A DNA stretch of 22,572 bases. Origin: an uncultured bacterium. GTDB lineage: Bacteria; Verrucomicrobiota; Verrucomicrobiia; Opitutales; Intestinicryptomonadaceae. Positions 16,898 through 22,572 of this stretch are shown here, piece after piece (position 1 is the first letter of the stretch; every line of letters begins with the position of its first letter). The stretch spans positions 1-22,572 of the forward strand of contig CAJMOT010000026.1 in assembly GCA_905214995.1 (NCBI GenBank), read 5' to 3'. Below the pieces are notes generated by a model. The model was not told the DNA's origin. It did not search any database and saw only the letters and a list, made by a program, of their open reading frames with translations. A program made the position numbers and the translations under genes.

Positions 16898-19105
16898 ATG
16901 GGTAATAGAGATAAAAGACTGCTGCTGACAAATGGAGAATCTCTCATTTTTCCGATGAGAGAAAAGAGTCGCAGAGGATCTCCGGCAGTTCCCGATAGCT
17001 ACAATACGCATAGAATTTGTTTAAAGAAACAAATCGAAGAGCAGATTCAAAATATTGGCCGGTATTCCGGTGAGTTGCGTTTGGGTGATGAGATGGTAAT
17101 GTGCGCAAGACTCTTTCCGGATTTTATAGCGAAATCATATAGCCCGCATGGCATAATAGAAACATTTACCGGCGTTAAGACTATCGGGTCCAGAAACTAT
17201 AAGGCGTCAATTAGCGAGGTTAAGAGCGAGTCAAAGCTTAGAAAATTTAGTAAGCGCGGGCGTAAGACGGTGGAATCCCGACTATTATTTCTTTCGGGTA
17301 AAATTGCGGAATTCAGCAATTTTCTTAAATTGTTAGAATTGGATGGGAACGAAACAAATCCAAAATTTGCGGATGCGATATGTAAGATTTCAAAAATAAA
17401 CCAACTTACCGAGCAGGAGAAAATTTCAATTTCAGAAGAAGGAGTATCTTCTTATGAAATTATATTTCATCGTTCCCAATATTATCCGGAAAATGAATCG
17501 GCGTATATAAATAATCTTCTCGTAACATATGGAGCTACAAATATTGCAGTTAGAACATATCCCGATGCGCCTTTCTTTGTTTCCTGTAAAGCGGGAAAAG
17601 AAACCCTGAAAGATATTGCAAAATCAAATATTCTAAGAGCTATACATCCTATCGGATCGATCGGATTCTGTCCGTTAAGAAACGATGAAAATCTAGATGC
17701 GCCGTTGCCGCCAAATGATAAGCTTCCAGACAACACATTTGAAGTTGGCCTTTTTGATGGGGGCGTTGATGCAACAAACCCGTTTCTGAAAAATTATGTT
17801 GTCGAAGACAACGCTCTTTCGGTAAAGACAAAACCGAATATTTTGGGAGTTTCTCACGGTACGGCAGTTGCCGGAGCCTTATTATATGGGGCAATGAATA
17901 AATATCAACGGCGCGAATCGCTTCCGGTTCCAAATTTCAAGGTTCGTAGCATTAGAGTATTTCCAACATCTGATTCTGCCGATTTTGAATTGTATGAAGC
18001 GATTGATATTATTGAAAAAACTGTAACAAGCCATCCTGAGATTAAACATTACAATTTGAGCTTTGGACCAAGGGGGCCAATTGAGGATGACAATATTTCA
18101 AGATTCACGTATGTATTGGATAGCCTCGCCCATAAGTATAATGTTTCATTTTATGCCGCAGTGGGCAACGATGGGGACATTTCTGGCTTTGATCGGATTC
18201 AGGCTCCGTCAGATATGGTAAATGGATTGGGAATTGGTGCGTATACGGTAATAAATGGGGATAGGGTAAGAGCTCCGTATTCGTGTAAAGGCCCAGGGCG
18301 TGAATCGGGGAAAATAAAACCTGATATAATGGCTTTTGGAGGTTCTGAGGATATGCCTTTTCAACTTTTGGGGTTGAAGCATGGGAAATTAATATCGGCT
18401 ATGGGTACCAGTTTTTCAACGCCAATCGTAACCGCGTTGGGCGCTTCGATAGATAATGGATTTCATACGTCAACGCCGCTTCTTTCGCGCGCATTGTTGA
18501 TTCATGCGGCAAAATATCCAGGCGATGCGCAAAGGCCGACAGTTGAAATGGGATATGGGATCGTGCCAGATTCGGAAGAGTCTATATTATATTGTTCTCC
18601 GCAAAGCGTTACTATATTATGCCAAGGTGAATTATCTACGAATAAGTTGGTTATGTTAAAACTTCCCATTCCGGAAAATTGTAAGGGCGGGAAGAAAATA
18701 AGGATTGATTGGACTATTGCGGCGTTGCCAGATGTGGACATTACCAATACGTCGGATTATACAAAATCCTGTATTGAGAGTATTCTTTTCTATGCCGAAA
18801 ACAAAAGGGCAAGCGTTAAACAATATAAAATTGAATCTGATCTGAGGGAAGAAAACCTCAAATGGGAGCCTATCGTAAAAAAATCGGCAACAGGACGAGC
18901 CTCTAGTTTTAGTGTCCCCTTTATAAAGTTGCGGCTAATTCAGAGATATTCCAAGATTGAACAAATAAAATTCGCGGCAGTCGTTACAATTACTATCGAC
19001 GAGGATGGAAGGGATTTATATAACGAAATTCTTAGGGCGTATCCGACTCTCACTCAAATTAGGCTTACTCAAAGAATGAGATCAAGAATTCAGGCTCATG
19101 TATAA
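16898..19105 (+). CDS. ietS: Subtilisin-like (S8) serine protease, IetS-like effector
   Basis: This is a 735-residue protein with no signal peptide, so probably cytosolic. The first roughly 280 residues are a family-specific N-terminal region. The S8 catalytic domain follows: Asp D287 in VGLFDGGVD, His H320 in GVSHGTAVAGALLYG, oxyanion Asn N424 in AAVGNDGD, and Ser S505 in AMGTSFSTP. The complete triad suggests an active protease. A C-terminal region of about 200 residues, rich in beta strands, ends the protein. This architecture fits the Y4bN/IetS group of intracellular subtilases paired with an AAA ATPase. In the IetAS model the protease is the toxic effector held in check by, or gated through, the ATPase. 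Its target is unknown. The stop lies 7 bp from the converging TIR gene. Confidence 0.88.
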   Translation: MGNRDKRLLLTNGESLIFPMREKSRRGSPAVPDSYNTHRICLKKQIEEQIQNIGRYSGELRLGDEMVMCARLFPDFIAKSYSPHGIIETFTGVKTIGSRNYKASISEVKSESKLRKFSKRGRKTVESRLLFLSGKIAEFSNFLKLLELDGNETNPKFADAICKISKINQLTEQEKISISEEGVSSYEIIFHRSQYYPENESAYINNLLVTYGATNIAVRTYPDAPFFVSCKAGKETLKDIAKSNILRAIHPIGSIGFCPLRNDENLDAPLPPNDKLPDNTFEVGLFDGGVDATNPFLKNYVVEDNALSVKTKPNILGVSHGTAVAGALLYGAMNKYQRRESLPVPNFKVRSIRVFPTSDSADFELYEAIDIIEKTVTSHPEIKHYNLSFGPRGPIEDDNISRFTYVLDSLAHKYNVSFYAAVGNDGDISGFDRIQAPSDMVNGLGIGAYTVINGDRVRAPYSCKGPGRESGKIKPDIMAFGGSEDMPFQLLGLKHGKLISAMGTSFSTPIVTALGASIDNGFHTSTPLLSRALLIHAAKYPGDAQRPTVEMGYGIVPDSEESILYCSPQSVTILCQGELSTNKLVMLKLPIPENCKGGKKIRIDWTIAALPDVDITNTSDYTKSCIESILFYAENKRASVKQYKIESDLREENLKWEPIVKKSATGRASSFSVPFIKLRLIQRYSKIEQIKFAAVVTITIDEDGRDLYNEILRAYPTLTQIRLTQRMRSRIQAHV

Positions 19106-19112
19106 CAAGTTT

Positions 19113-19640
19113 CTATTGCATTTGTAGCGCTTCCCTTACGGCATTATAATTCCAATAAGGAATGTATCCAAGCAAGTAACATAATACCATTGCTACATGC
19201 GTTCCCTTCCAGCGTAGAGATTCCGGACATTTGTTTCTATCTACGTATGTATTATTATATAATACAACAATTTTCAGCCCGTCCTTATCCGCCTTTTCGC
19301 ATTCAAATTCAATATAACTGCGATCGTCTGTATTGTATCCGCGCGAACAAGCGCCAGTCCATGTATTCTTGGAATCGCAGTATTGGCAACTTCCGCTCCG
19401 CAGGTTAATTGTGTTATCTCCCACGACGAGGACAAAAGTTTTGGAGGCGTTCAATCGCGTGGCAAGCGATCTTTTTATGTTGCAATTCAAGCTATCGTCA
19501 CGGGCTTGTGTGAGTTCATGCGCATCGGGAAATGAAAGATCCCATTGGTCGCTCTTACCCCATTTATAAAGTTGATTTATAGCCTCTCTGTCTCCATCCC
19601 AGTCTCCGGCAATATATGTTCTAGTCCTGTAATAAGTCAT
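19113..19640 (-). CDS. thsB: TIR-like protein, Thoeris ThsB family
   Basis: This 175-residue protein belongs to the DUF1863/ThsB TIR-like group. In Thoeris defence ThsB senses infection and uses NAD+ to make an ADP-ribose-derived signal; in type II systems the signal is reported to be histidine-ADP-ribose. The TIR pattern is visible: the opening strand RTYIAGDWDGD, SLATRLNASKTFVLVVGDNT, then YIEFECEKADKDGLKIVVLYN. E113 in EFE is the candidate catalytic glutamate, lining up with the YE of the B. cereus-type ThsB. A short insertion carries CxxC-x9-C (C85, C88, C98), so metal binding or a disulfide is possible. The gene follows the ThsA-like gene by 6 bp, with no clear Shine-Dalgarno, as the last gene of a minus-strand unit. 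Confidence 0.8.
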   Translation of the reverse strand: MTYYRTRTYIAGDWDGDREAINQLYKWGKSDQWDLSFPDAHELTQARDDSLNCNIKRSLATRLNASKTFVLVVGDNTINLRSGSCQYCDSKNTWTGACSRGYNTDDRSYIEFECEKADKDGLKIVVLYNNTYVDRNKCPESLRWKGTHVAMVLCYLLGYIPYWNYNAVREALQMQ

Positions 19641-19646
19641 AAATTT

Positions 19647-20462
19647 CTATTTTATTTCGTAGAGGTTTATTTTTTCCAATGTCTCTTTTGTGAGGACTAT
19701 GGTAATTGGCTGATTTATGCATACGTTGCTTGTTCTCAACGTGCAAAGCATGCATTTTAAAAGATCTGACCTAGATTTGTTGGGGGTTCCGTCAAACCGC
19801 GTTATACCCGATCCCAAGAGTGGAATAAATATGGGCTTATTGGCATAAGTTCTGCATATTTCCGTCCACATAACTCTGAGGCATTCTTCATAATCCTTTT
19901 GGGTAAGGCGCGCTTCGTTTTTAATGAAGCGAGAAAATGCCAATAGCATATAATCTTTATATGTAATAATTCGGCCTAACGGATATCTTGGAGTTCCTTT
20001 TATGGTTTTTCTTTTATATATTGTGTTATCGTCTGTTTCTTGGGCAATCTTACGCCTTAATTCATCTATATCATCTACATATTTATCTATGAACATGCCA
20101 TTTAATGTATCATGGGCAATGGTTATATCATCTACATCAGTGTCATAATTTTCATTAAATGGTATAACTTTCCATCCTGATTCTGTAAATATATTCCCTT
20201 GTCTAATATTGACTTTTATTTCCCTAATATCTATTGAAATACCCCTTTGGGCTATAAGATATTTGCAGACATAGAAAATAAATACAATGCCTGCAAAAAC
20301 TAAACATACTATCAATAATTTTGTTATCCAATTATAATCATTTCCCAAAATAGAATCGAGCGTTATGTTGGAAATAGCCAAAAATGTGCCAATAATTGCA
20401 AAAATAGCAAAAGCTAAACTGAAACTGTCTTTTAGCCGTTTGGGGCTATTGAAAAAATGCAT
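19647..20462 (-). CDS. thsA: Two-TM macro-domain effector, type II Thoeris ThsA
   Basis: The ATG at 20462 gives 271 residues. The longer open frame would overlap the preceding gene and adds an unrelated Pro-rich stretch. Two hydrophobic segments (about 13-31 and 47-69) form a membrane hairpin, followed by a cytoplasmic macro-like domain (about 81-271). Its recognisable blocks are REIKVNIRQGNIFTESGWKVIPFNENYD and, near the C-terminus, KPIFIPLLGSGITRF. This is the ThsA-macro family. In type II Thoeris the macro domain binds the signal made by the TIR protein and the membrane part then damages the membrane, stopping phage growth. The adjacent TIR-like gene fits this pairing closely. The role is inferred from family and neighbour. 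Confidence 0.82.
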   Translation of the reverse strand: MHFFNSPKRLKDSFSLAFAIFAIIGTFLAISNITLDSILGNDYNWITKLLIVCLVFAGIVFIFYVCKYLIAQRGISIDIREIKVNIRQGNIFTESGWKVIPFNENYDTDVDDITIAHDTLNGMFIDKYVDDIDELRRKIAQETDDNTIYKRKTIKGTPRYPLGRIITYKDYMLLAFSRFIKNEARLTQKDYEECLRVMWTEICRTYANKPIFIPLLGSGITRFDGTPNKSRSDLLKCMLCTLRTSNVCINQPITIVLTKETLEKINLYEIK

Positions 20463-20481
20463 ATGGAATTTAGGAAAGCTA

Positions 20482-21336
20482 CTAAGCAGTAGTAGACCCT
20501 GCAGTTCCTGTGTCCGGGGCCTCTTGCTGAATAGGAGAGGGCTCTGGAACGGCGGGCATACCGATGGATGCGGCGATATCCTCCCTCTTTCTGGCAAGTT
20601 TCTTGTCGAGGCTTTTTTGAAGCTTTCTCACGGTCTTTTCCGCCTCCTTTGCGGTATCGCTTTCTATCAAGTCGCGTTTGACAACGCTGTTTAGAAGTAT
20701 TTTTGTCAACTCGCTCTCATCAAGCTTTATGTCCGACAATTTTCTAATCTCGCGCCTAAGTGCGCCTATAATGGGTTTTGAAACGAGGACGTGGGCGATA
20801 GTATAGGGATTTATAAGCTGGGATTTTTCGAAATGCTCCTGCCTGAGATTTTTTTCGATGGCCGATTTATGGAGAATATACAGCAATTCCCGAGCATCTT
20901 CCGTTCTCGGATTCAGGGATGTAATGTCAAATTGTACGACAAGATCGTAGCCTATCGGTTTTTCAAATCTGATCTTATAAAGTTTCCAGACGATGCCATT
21001 TGTAAGTATTACCCAATTTACACCCTGGTTGGCTCCGTAATCGATCGCCTGTTTCAAATGGTTATCTTTTAGTTCCGTATCGACGGATTTACATTCGATA
21101 AGATACTCTATTTTATTGTTTACCTTTACTGCGAGGTCGCAGAAAGTGTTGCGAATGGCAAGTTCGCTCGTTATCTCAAGGTATTTGTCGTATCCAAAAA
21201 CATCGCTGAGTATGTCCGCTATGATTGTTACGGTATCCGACTCGTTTAAATCGCGCGCTTTTGCCGCGGCAAGTATTTTTTGATAGCGCAATACTCCGTT
21301 TTGAATGTTTTCTGAATCTTTTTTAGATATATTCAT
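20482..21336 (-). CDS. Stand-alone PD-(D/E)XK nuclease with HsdR N-terminal-type domain
   Basis: This 284-residue protein has an N-terminal domain that resembles the nuclease domain of type I restriction subunit HsdR (HSDR_N_2 type). The visible active-site pattern is E58 (TSELA), D67 (FCDLAV) and E81-C-K83 (YLIECKS), followed by a QxxxY-like KQAIDYG at 95-101, i.e. an intact PD-(D/E)XK core. Residues 140-250 are helical and charged, likely a coiled-coil oligomerisation part. The tail from 255 is Pro/Ala/Ser-rich and looks disordered. No helicase, methylase or specificity subunit is nearby. It is the first gene of the minus-strand unit, 19 bp before the ThsA-like gene, so it may be a third component or an independent defence nuclease. 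Similar orphan proteins are common and mostly uncharacterised. Confidence 0.7.
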   Translation of the reverse strand: MNISKKDSENIQNGVLRYQKILAAAKARDLNESDTVTIIADILSDVFGYDKYLEITSELAIRNTFCDLAVKVNNKIEYLIECKSVDTELKDNHLKQAIDYGANQGVNWVILTNGIVWKLYKIRFEKPIGYDLVVQFDITSLNPRTEDARELLYILHKSAIEKNLRQEHFEKSQLINPYTIAHVLVSKPIIGALRREIRKLSDIKLDESELTKILLNSVVKRDLIESDTAKEAEKTVRKLQKSLDKKLARKREDIAASIGMPAVPEPSPIQQEAPDTGTAGSTTA

Positions 21337-21345
21337 GTACTTATT

Positions 21346-21351
21346 ATTATA
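21346..21351 (-). promoter_or_regulatory. -10 element candidate for the nuclease-ThsA-ThsB unit
   Basis: On the minus strand a perfect TATAAT lies 9 bp before the nuclease ATG. The best -35 match is poor (TTGAAC, with only 14 bp spacing). If used, the message would have almost no leader. Confidence 0.35.
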
Positions 21352-21517
21352 ATTTCCATAAAGCCGTTCAAGAAATTTTTAGGATTTTATAAGATTTTTC
21401 GGGTTGATGGGAGCTTTTTAGGGTTGTTTTATATGTAAAAAGGCGTTAGAGTTTTGTTATGAATGGGGTTCAGGCCGAGTTTGACGTCTATGTGGTAGGG
21501 GTATACTTGGAGAGACT

Positions 21518-21545
21518 AAAAAAGACCTCTACAACATTGGAGGTC
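21518..21545 (-). terminator. Rho-independent terminator downstream of the minus-strand RHH gene
   Basis: On the minus strand GACCTC (21540-21545) and GAGGTC (21524-21529) form a 6-bp stem around a 10-nt loop, directly followed by six T. It lies about 30 bp after the RHH stop, so it separates that gene from the nuclease unit. Confidence 0.55.
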
Positions 21546-21575
21546 ATGGCGTGGATCGAGACTATACCTGCGCGG

Positions 21576-21863
21576 TTAAGCAGACGCGTCTTTATTGCGC
21601 TTGCGATTGCCGTGTCTGGCTGCGAATGCGGCCGCAAAGGCTGAATCTTCCGCGGTAGTTTTTGAGTTTACAACCCCGATATTCTTTGAAATATATTGGC
21701 CGATGTAATTCGGCAAACCCAAGTCGTATTTTATGAGCTGCTTCACGTATTCGGAGAAAGAGCGTATACCGAGTTCGCACATGCGGATTTTTGCGTTTGC
21801 AAGAAGTTCGGCTTCGGAAGAGAAGGAAATACCGACTGTATTTTTTGGATTTTTTTCTTTCAT
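21576..21863 (-). CDS. Ribbon-helix-helix-like regulator
   Basis: This small protein has 95 residues when started at the ATG at 21863. A TTG at 21890 would extend the protein across a palindromic operator (21871-21883) and is less likely. The N-terminal half (TVGISFSSEAELLANAKIRM, then SFSEYVKQLIKYDLGL) has the pattern of a CopG/Arc-type ribbon-helix-helix DNA-binding fold: a beta strand, a helix and a second helix with SFSEYV at its start. The C-terminal 45 residues are basic and Ala-rich with no recognised domain. It is divergent from another RHH gene, with shared promoter and operator DNA between them, which suggests auto- and cross-regulation. The target genes are unknown; antitoxin or island-control roles are both possible. 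Confidence 0.6.
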   Translation of the reverse strand: MKEKNPKNTVGISFSSEAELLANAKIRMCELGIRSFSEYVKQLIKYDLGLPNYIGQYISKNIGVVNSKTTAEDSAFAAAFAARHGNRKRNKDASA

Positions 21864-21870
21864 AGGCAGT

Positions 21871-21883
21871 AAGTTGGCAACTT
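21871..21883. promoter_or_regulatory. Operator candidate 1 (GTTGGCAAC palindrome)
   Basis: AAGTTG-G-CAACTT is a 13-bp palindrome 7 bp before the minus-strand RHH ATG, downstream of its promoter. It shares the 13-mer GTTGGCAACTTTT with the sites near 21926 and 22111. Confidence 0.5.
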
Positions 21884-21903
21884 TTTTCAAGAAATCAACA
21901 AAA

Positions 21904-21933
21904 TTTATAAAAATTCGCTTGACTGGTTGGCAA
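21904..21933 (-). promoter_or_regulatory. Promoter candidate of the minus-strand RHH gene
   Basis: On the minus strand TTGCCA (21928-21933), an 18-bp spacer and TATAAA (21904-21909). The -35 element lies inside operator candidate 2. Confidence 0.45.
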
Positions 21934-21943
21934 CTTTTGCCAA
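21927..21943. promoter_or_regulatory. Operator candidate 2 in the divergent promoter region
   Basis: TTGGCAA (21927-21933) and TTGCCAA (21937-21943) are perfect inverted arms 3 bp apart. The site overlaps the minus-strand -35 element and lies between TTGACT (21919-21924) and the plus-strand RHH start, so one protein bound here could control both directions. Confidence 0.55.
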
Positions 21944-21967
21944 AATGTACTTCAATTTAGAAAAAGT

Positions 21968-22162
21968 ATGAAAAGCAAAGAAAACAAGAAAATAGCACTT
22001 GTAGGGATTTCGCTCCCGAAAGAAATTCTCGCAGTCGCCGACCAAAAGGCTAAGTCGCTCTATCTTAATCGTAGCCAATACATCAGGCAGCTGATTTTTT
22101 TGGATACAAGGTTGGCAACTTTTGATAAAAATAGGCAAAATAGCGAAAGGGGCGCGAAATGA
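21968..22162 (+). CDS. Short ribbon-helix-helix regulator
   Basis: This 64-residue protein reads KIALVGISLPKEILAVADQK followed by SLYLNRSQYIRQLIFLD. A beta strand, helix A and helix B with the NRSQYIRQLI start are typical of CopG/Arc/MetJ-type RHH proteins. The rest is a short basic tail. It starts 24 bp from operator candidate 2, is divergent from the other RHH gene and overlaps the next gene by 4 bp (ATGA), so the pair is translationally coupled. Operator candidate 3 lies inside this reading frame. The likely job is repression of its own promoter and that of its divergent neighbour; a plasmid-type copy or partition regulator role cannot be excluded. Confidence 0.65.
   Translation: MKSKENKKIALVGISLPKEILAVADQKAKSLYLNRSQYIRQLIFLDTRLATFDKNRQNSERGAK
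22111..22123. promoter_or_regulatory. Operator candidate 3, inside the plus-strand RHH gene
   Basis: The 15-mer GGTTGGCAACTTTTG at 22110-22124 is identical to 21925-21939. Here it lies in coding sequence (codons for R-L-A-T-F), about 36 bp before the next gene start. Confidence 0.35.
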
Positions 22163-22371
22163 ACTCTCCCAATATAGATTCGCCGCTGATGACAAACGCC
22201 GAGGCCATGGCGTATTGCAGAATAAAAGACCCGCGCGTTTGGCGGCGATACCAGCTGATGCGCAAGATACCGCACGAGAGGATCGGCGGCAGAAAATTCT
22301 TCCACCGCGACATCCTCGCCCGCGCGCTGCTCAAAGCGCAGGAGGCCGCCGCCCGCAAGCTCTTCAGCTGA
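22159..22371 (+). CDS. AlpA/excisionase-like helix-turn-helix protein
   Basis: This 70-residue protein starts with an ATG overlapping the stop of the RHH gene (ATGA), with AAGGGG about 9 bp upstream. The pattern LMTNAEAMAYCRIKDPRVWR, then IPHERIGGRKFFHRDIL, is a MerR/AlpA-type winged helix-turn-helix: the first part is a recognition helix preceded by an AEAMAYC helix, and the RIGGRKFFHRDIL wing is typical of HTH_17 and excisionase-like proteins. In islands such proteins direct excision together with the integrase or switch island promoters. Its GC-rich composition differs from the genes just upstream. A GC hairpin follows the stop by about 8 bp. Function beyond DNA binding is inference. Confidence 0.65.
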   Translation: MNSPNIDSPLMTNAEAMAYCRIKDPRVWRRYQLMRKIPHERIGGRKFFHRDILARALLKAQEAAARKLFS

Positions 22372-22378
22372 CATGGAC

Positions 22379-22400
22379 TGCGGCGGTTTCCCGAAAGCCG
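22379..22400 (+). terminator. GC hairpin after the HTH gene
   Basis: GCGGC and GCCGC, with inner GGTTTC/GAAA pairing, form a bulged hairpin just after the stop. There is no T-tract, so termination is uncertain. Confidence 0.3.
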
Positions 22401-22418
22401 CGCCCGCGGGCCCTGCGG

Positions 22419-22445
22419 GAGTTTGTAAGAAAATCTTACAAACTC
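22419..22445. repeat. Perfect 12-bp-arm inverted repeat
   Basis: GAGTTTGTAAGA (22419-22430) and TCTTACAAACTC (22434-22445) are exact inverted copies with AAA between them. The AT-rich palindrome stands out in very GC-rich DNA. It may be a regulator operator, a recombination or transfer site, or an RNA hairpin. Confidence 0.6.
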
Positions 22446-22513
22446 GAAAACCCCGCGCAAGGGCGCAGGCCGCGGCCCCAACGCGGACTGCCGGCGCGGC
22501 GGATATTCCGGGC

Positions 22514-22528
22514 GCGCCGAAACGGCGC
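22514..22528. repeat. Small GC inverted repeat
   Basis: GCGCCG and CGGCGC are exact 6-bp inverted arms around AAA. It is the third inverted repeat in 150 bp of non-coding DNA. Confidence 0.35.
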
Positions 22529-22572
22529 CCCGACGCCCTTCGACCTTTCTCAACATTCAACCCAAAAGCCTC

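Larger units (their letters stand above)
21337..21575. other. AT-rich intergenic stretch with promoter and terminator signals
   Basis: About 240 bp between two minus-strand genes. It holds the downstream terminator of the RHH gene, the likely promoter of the nuclease unit, and a 61-codon plus-strand frame that I do not accept as a gene. Nothing else stands out. Confidence 0.5.
14346..22572. mobile_element. Integrative genomic (defence) island at tRNA-Pro, left part
   Basis: The tRNA-Pro gene is followed directly by a tyrosine recombinase and then by an AT-rich stretch of defence and regulatory genes with no housekeeping function. This is the classic layout of an island inserted at the 3' end of a tRNA. 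The left boundary should lie in or just after the tRNA 3' end (about 14395-14420). I looked for a second copy of the tRNA 3' end (TCGAATCCTCTCACCTCGA) in the rest of the window and found none, so the right end lies beyond 22572. Local composition returns to GC-rich from about 22160, which may be a different island segment rather than the end. Confidence 0.8.

Noticed and set aside
20463..20597. N-terminal extension of the ThsA-like frame
   Set aside because: It overlaps the nuclease coding sequence and reads as a Pro/Arg-rich stretch; the ATG at 20462 sits right before the first membrane segment.
20482..21336. Nuclease as a remnant of a type I restriction system
   Set aside because: The gene has a complete reading frame with its own tail and no helicase, HsdM or HsdS fragments nearby, so a decayed hsdR is less likely than a stand-alone protein.
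21459..21644. 61-codon plus-strand frame between the nuclease and RHH genes
   Set aside because: It runs through the RHH terminator and overlaps the RHH coding end on the other strand; no Shine-Dalgarno and no known motif.
22060..22560. Two long minus-strand frames at the right end
   Set aside because: They lie opposite the RHH and HTH genes and the inverted-repeat cluster, with no family resemblance; GC bias explains their length.
14420..22572. Second copy of the tRNA-Pro 3' end (right attachment site)
   Set aside because: Looked for and not seen in the window, so no right boundary is claimed.

Overview
The window is a bacterial chromosome segment in two parts. Positions 1 to about 14420 are GC-rich conserved chromosome of a Gram-negative bacterium. 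The recN-ftsK order, the long-form purM, thrH, a split ResB/CcsA cytochrome c system, a TolB-like propeller protein and the near absence of strong Shine-Dalgarno sites suggest Verrucomicrobiota (Opitutae-like). That lineage call is inference from gene style, not from a marker tree. Positions from about 14420 to about 22160 are visibly more AT-rich and form the left part of a genomic island that entered at a tRNA-Pro gene. The right end of the island is not in the window.

Core layout: the 3' end of recN, then ftsK (DNA translocase), converging on glgC (ADP-glucose synthesis). After a 398-bp divergent spacer come tyrS, a MATE exporter, a TolB-like secreted propeller, thrH, purM, ychF, resB and ccsA, all on the + strand, several closely spaced or overlapping. 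The tRNA-Pro(CGG) gene follows, with a hairpin terminator.

Island layout: a tyrosine recombinase lies just downstream of the tRNA and reads away from it. Next is a two-gene AAA+ ATPase / subtilisin-type protease pair of the IetAS kind, known as a plasmid-stabilising toxin-antitoxin and as an antiphage system. Converging on it from the other strand is a three-gene unit: a stand-alone PD-(D/E)XK nuclease of the HsdR N-terminal type, a two-TM plus macro-domain protein (ThsA of type II Thoeris) and a cysteine-containing TIR-like protein (ThsB). Then come two divergent ribbon-helix-helix genes around a palindromic operator, a short AlpA/excisionase-like helix-turn-helix gene, and about 200 bp rich in inverted repeats.

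The island reads as a defence island with its own integration and regulation genes. Infection-triggered NAD-derived signalling (Thoeris), a protease/ATPase abortive module (IetAS) and a possible nuclease arm sit back to back. The least described points are the nuclease placed first in the Thoeris transcription unit, the C-terminal helix-turn-helix of the IetA-like ATPase facing a palindrome in its own promoter, and the repeated GTTGGCAAC operator set around the divergent RHH genes.
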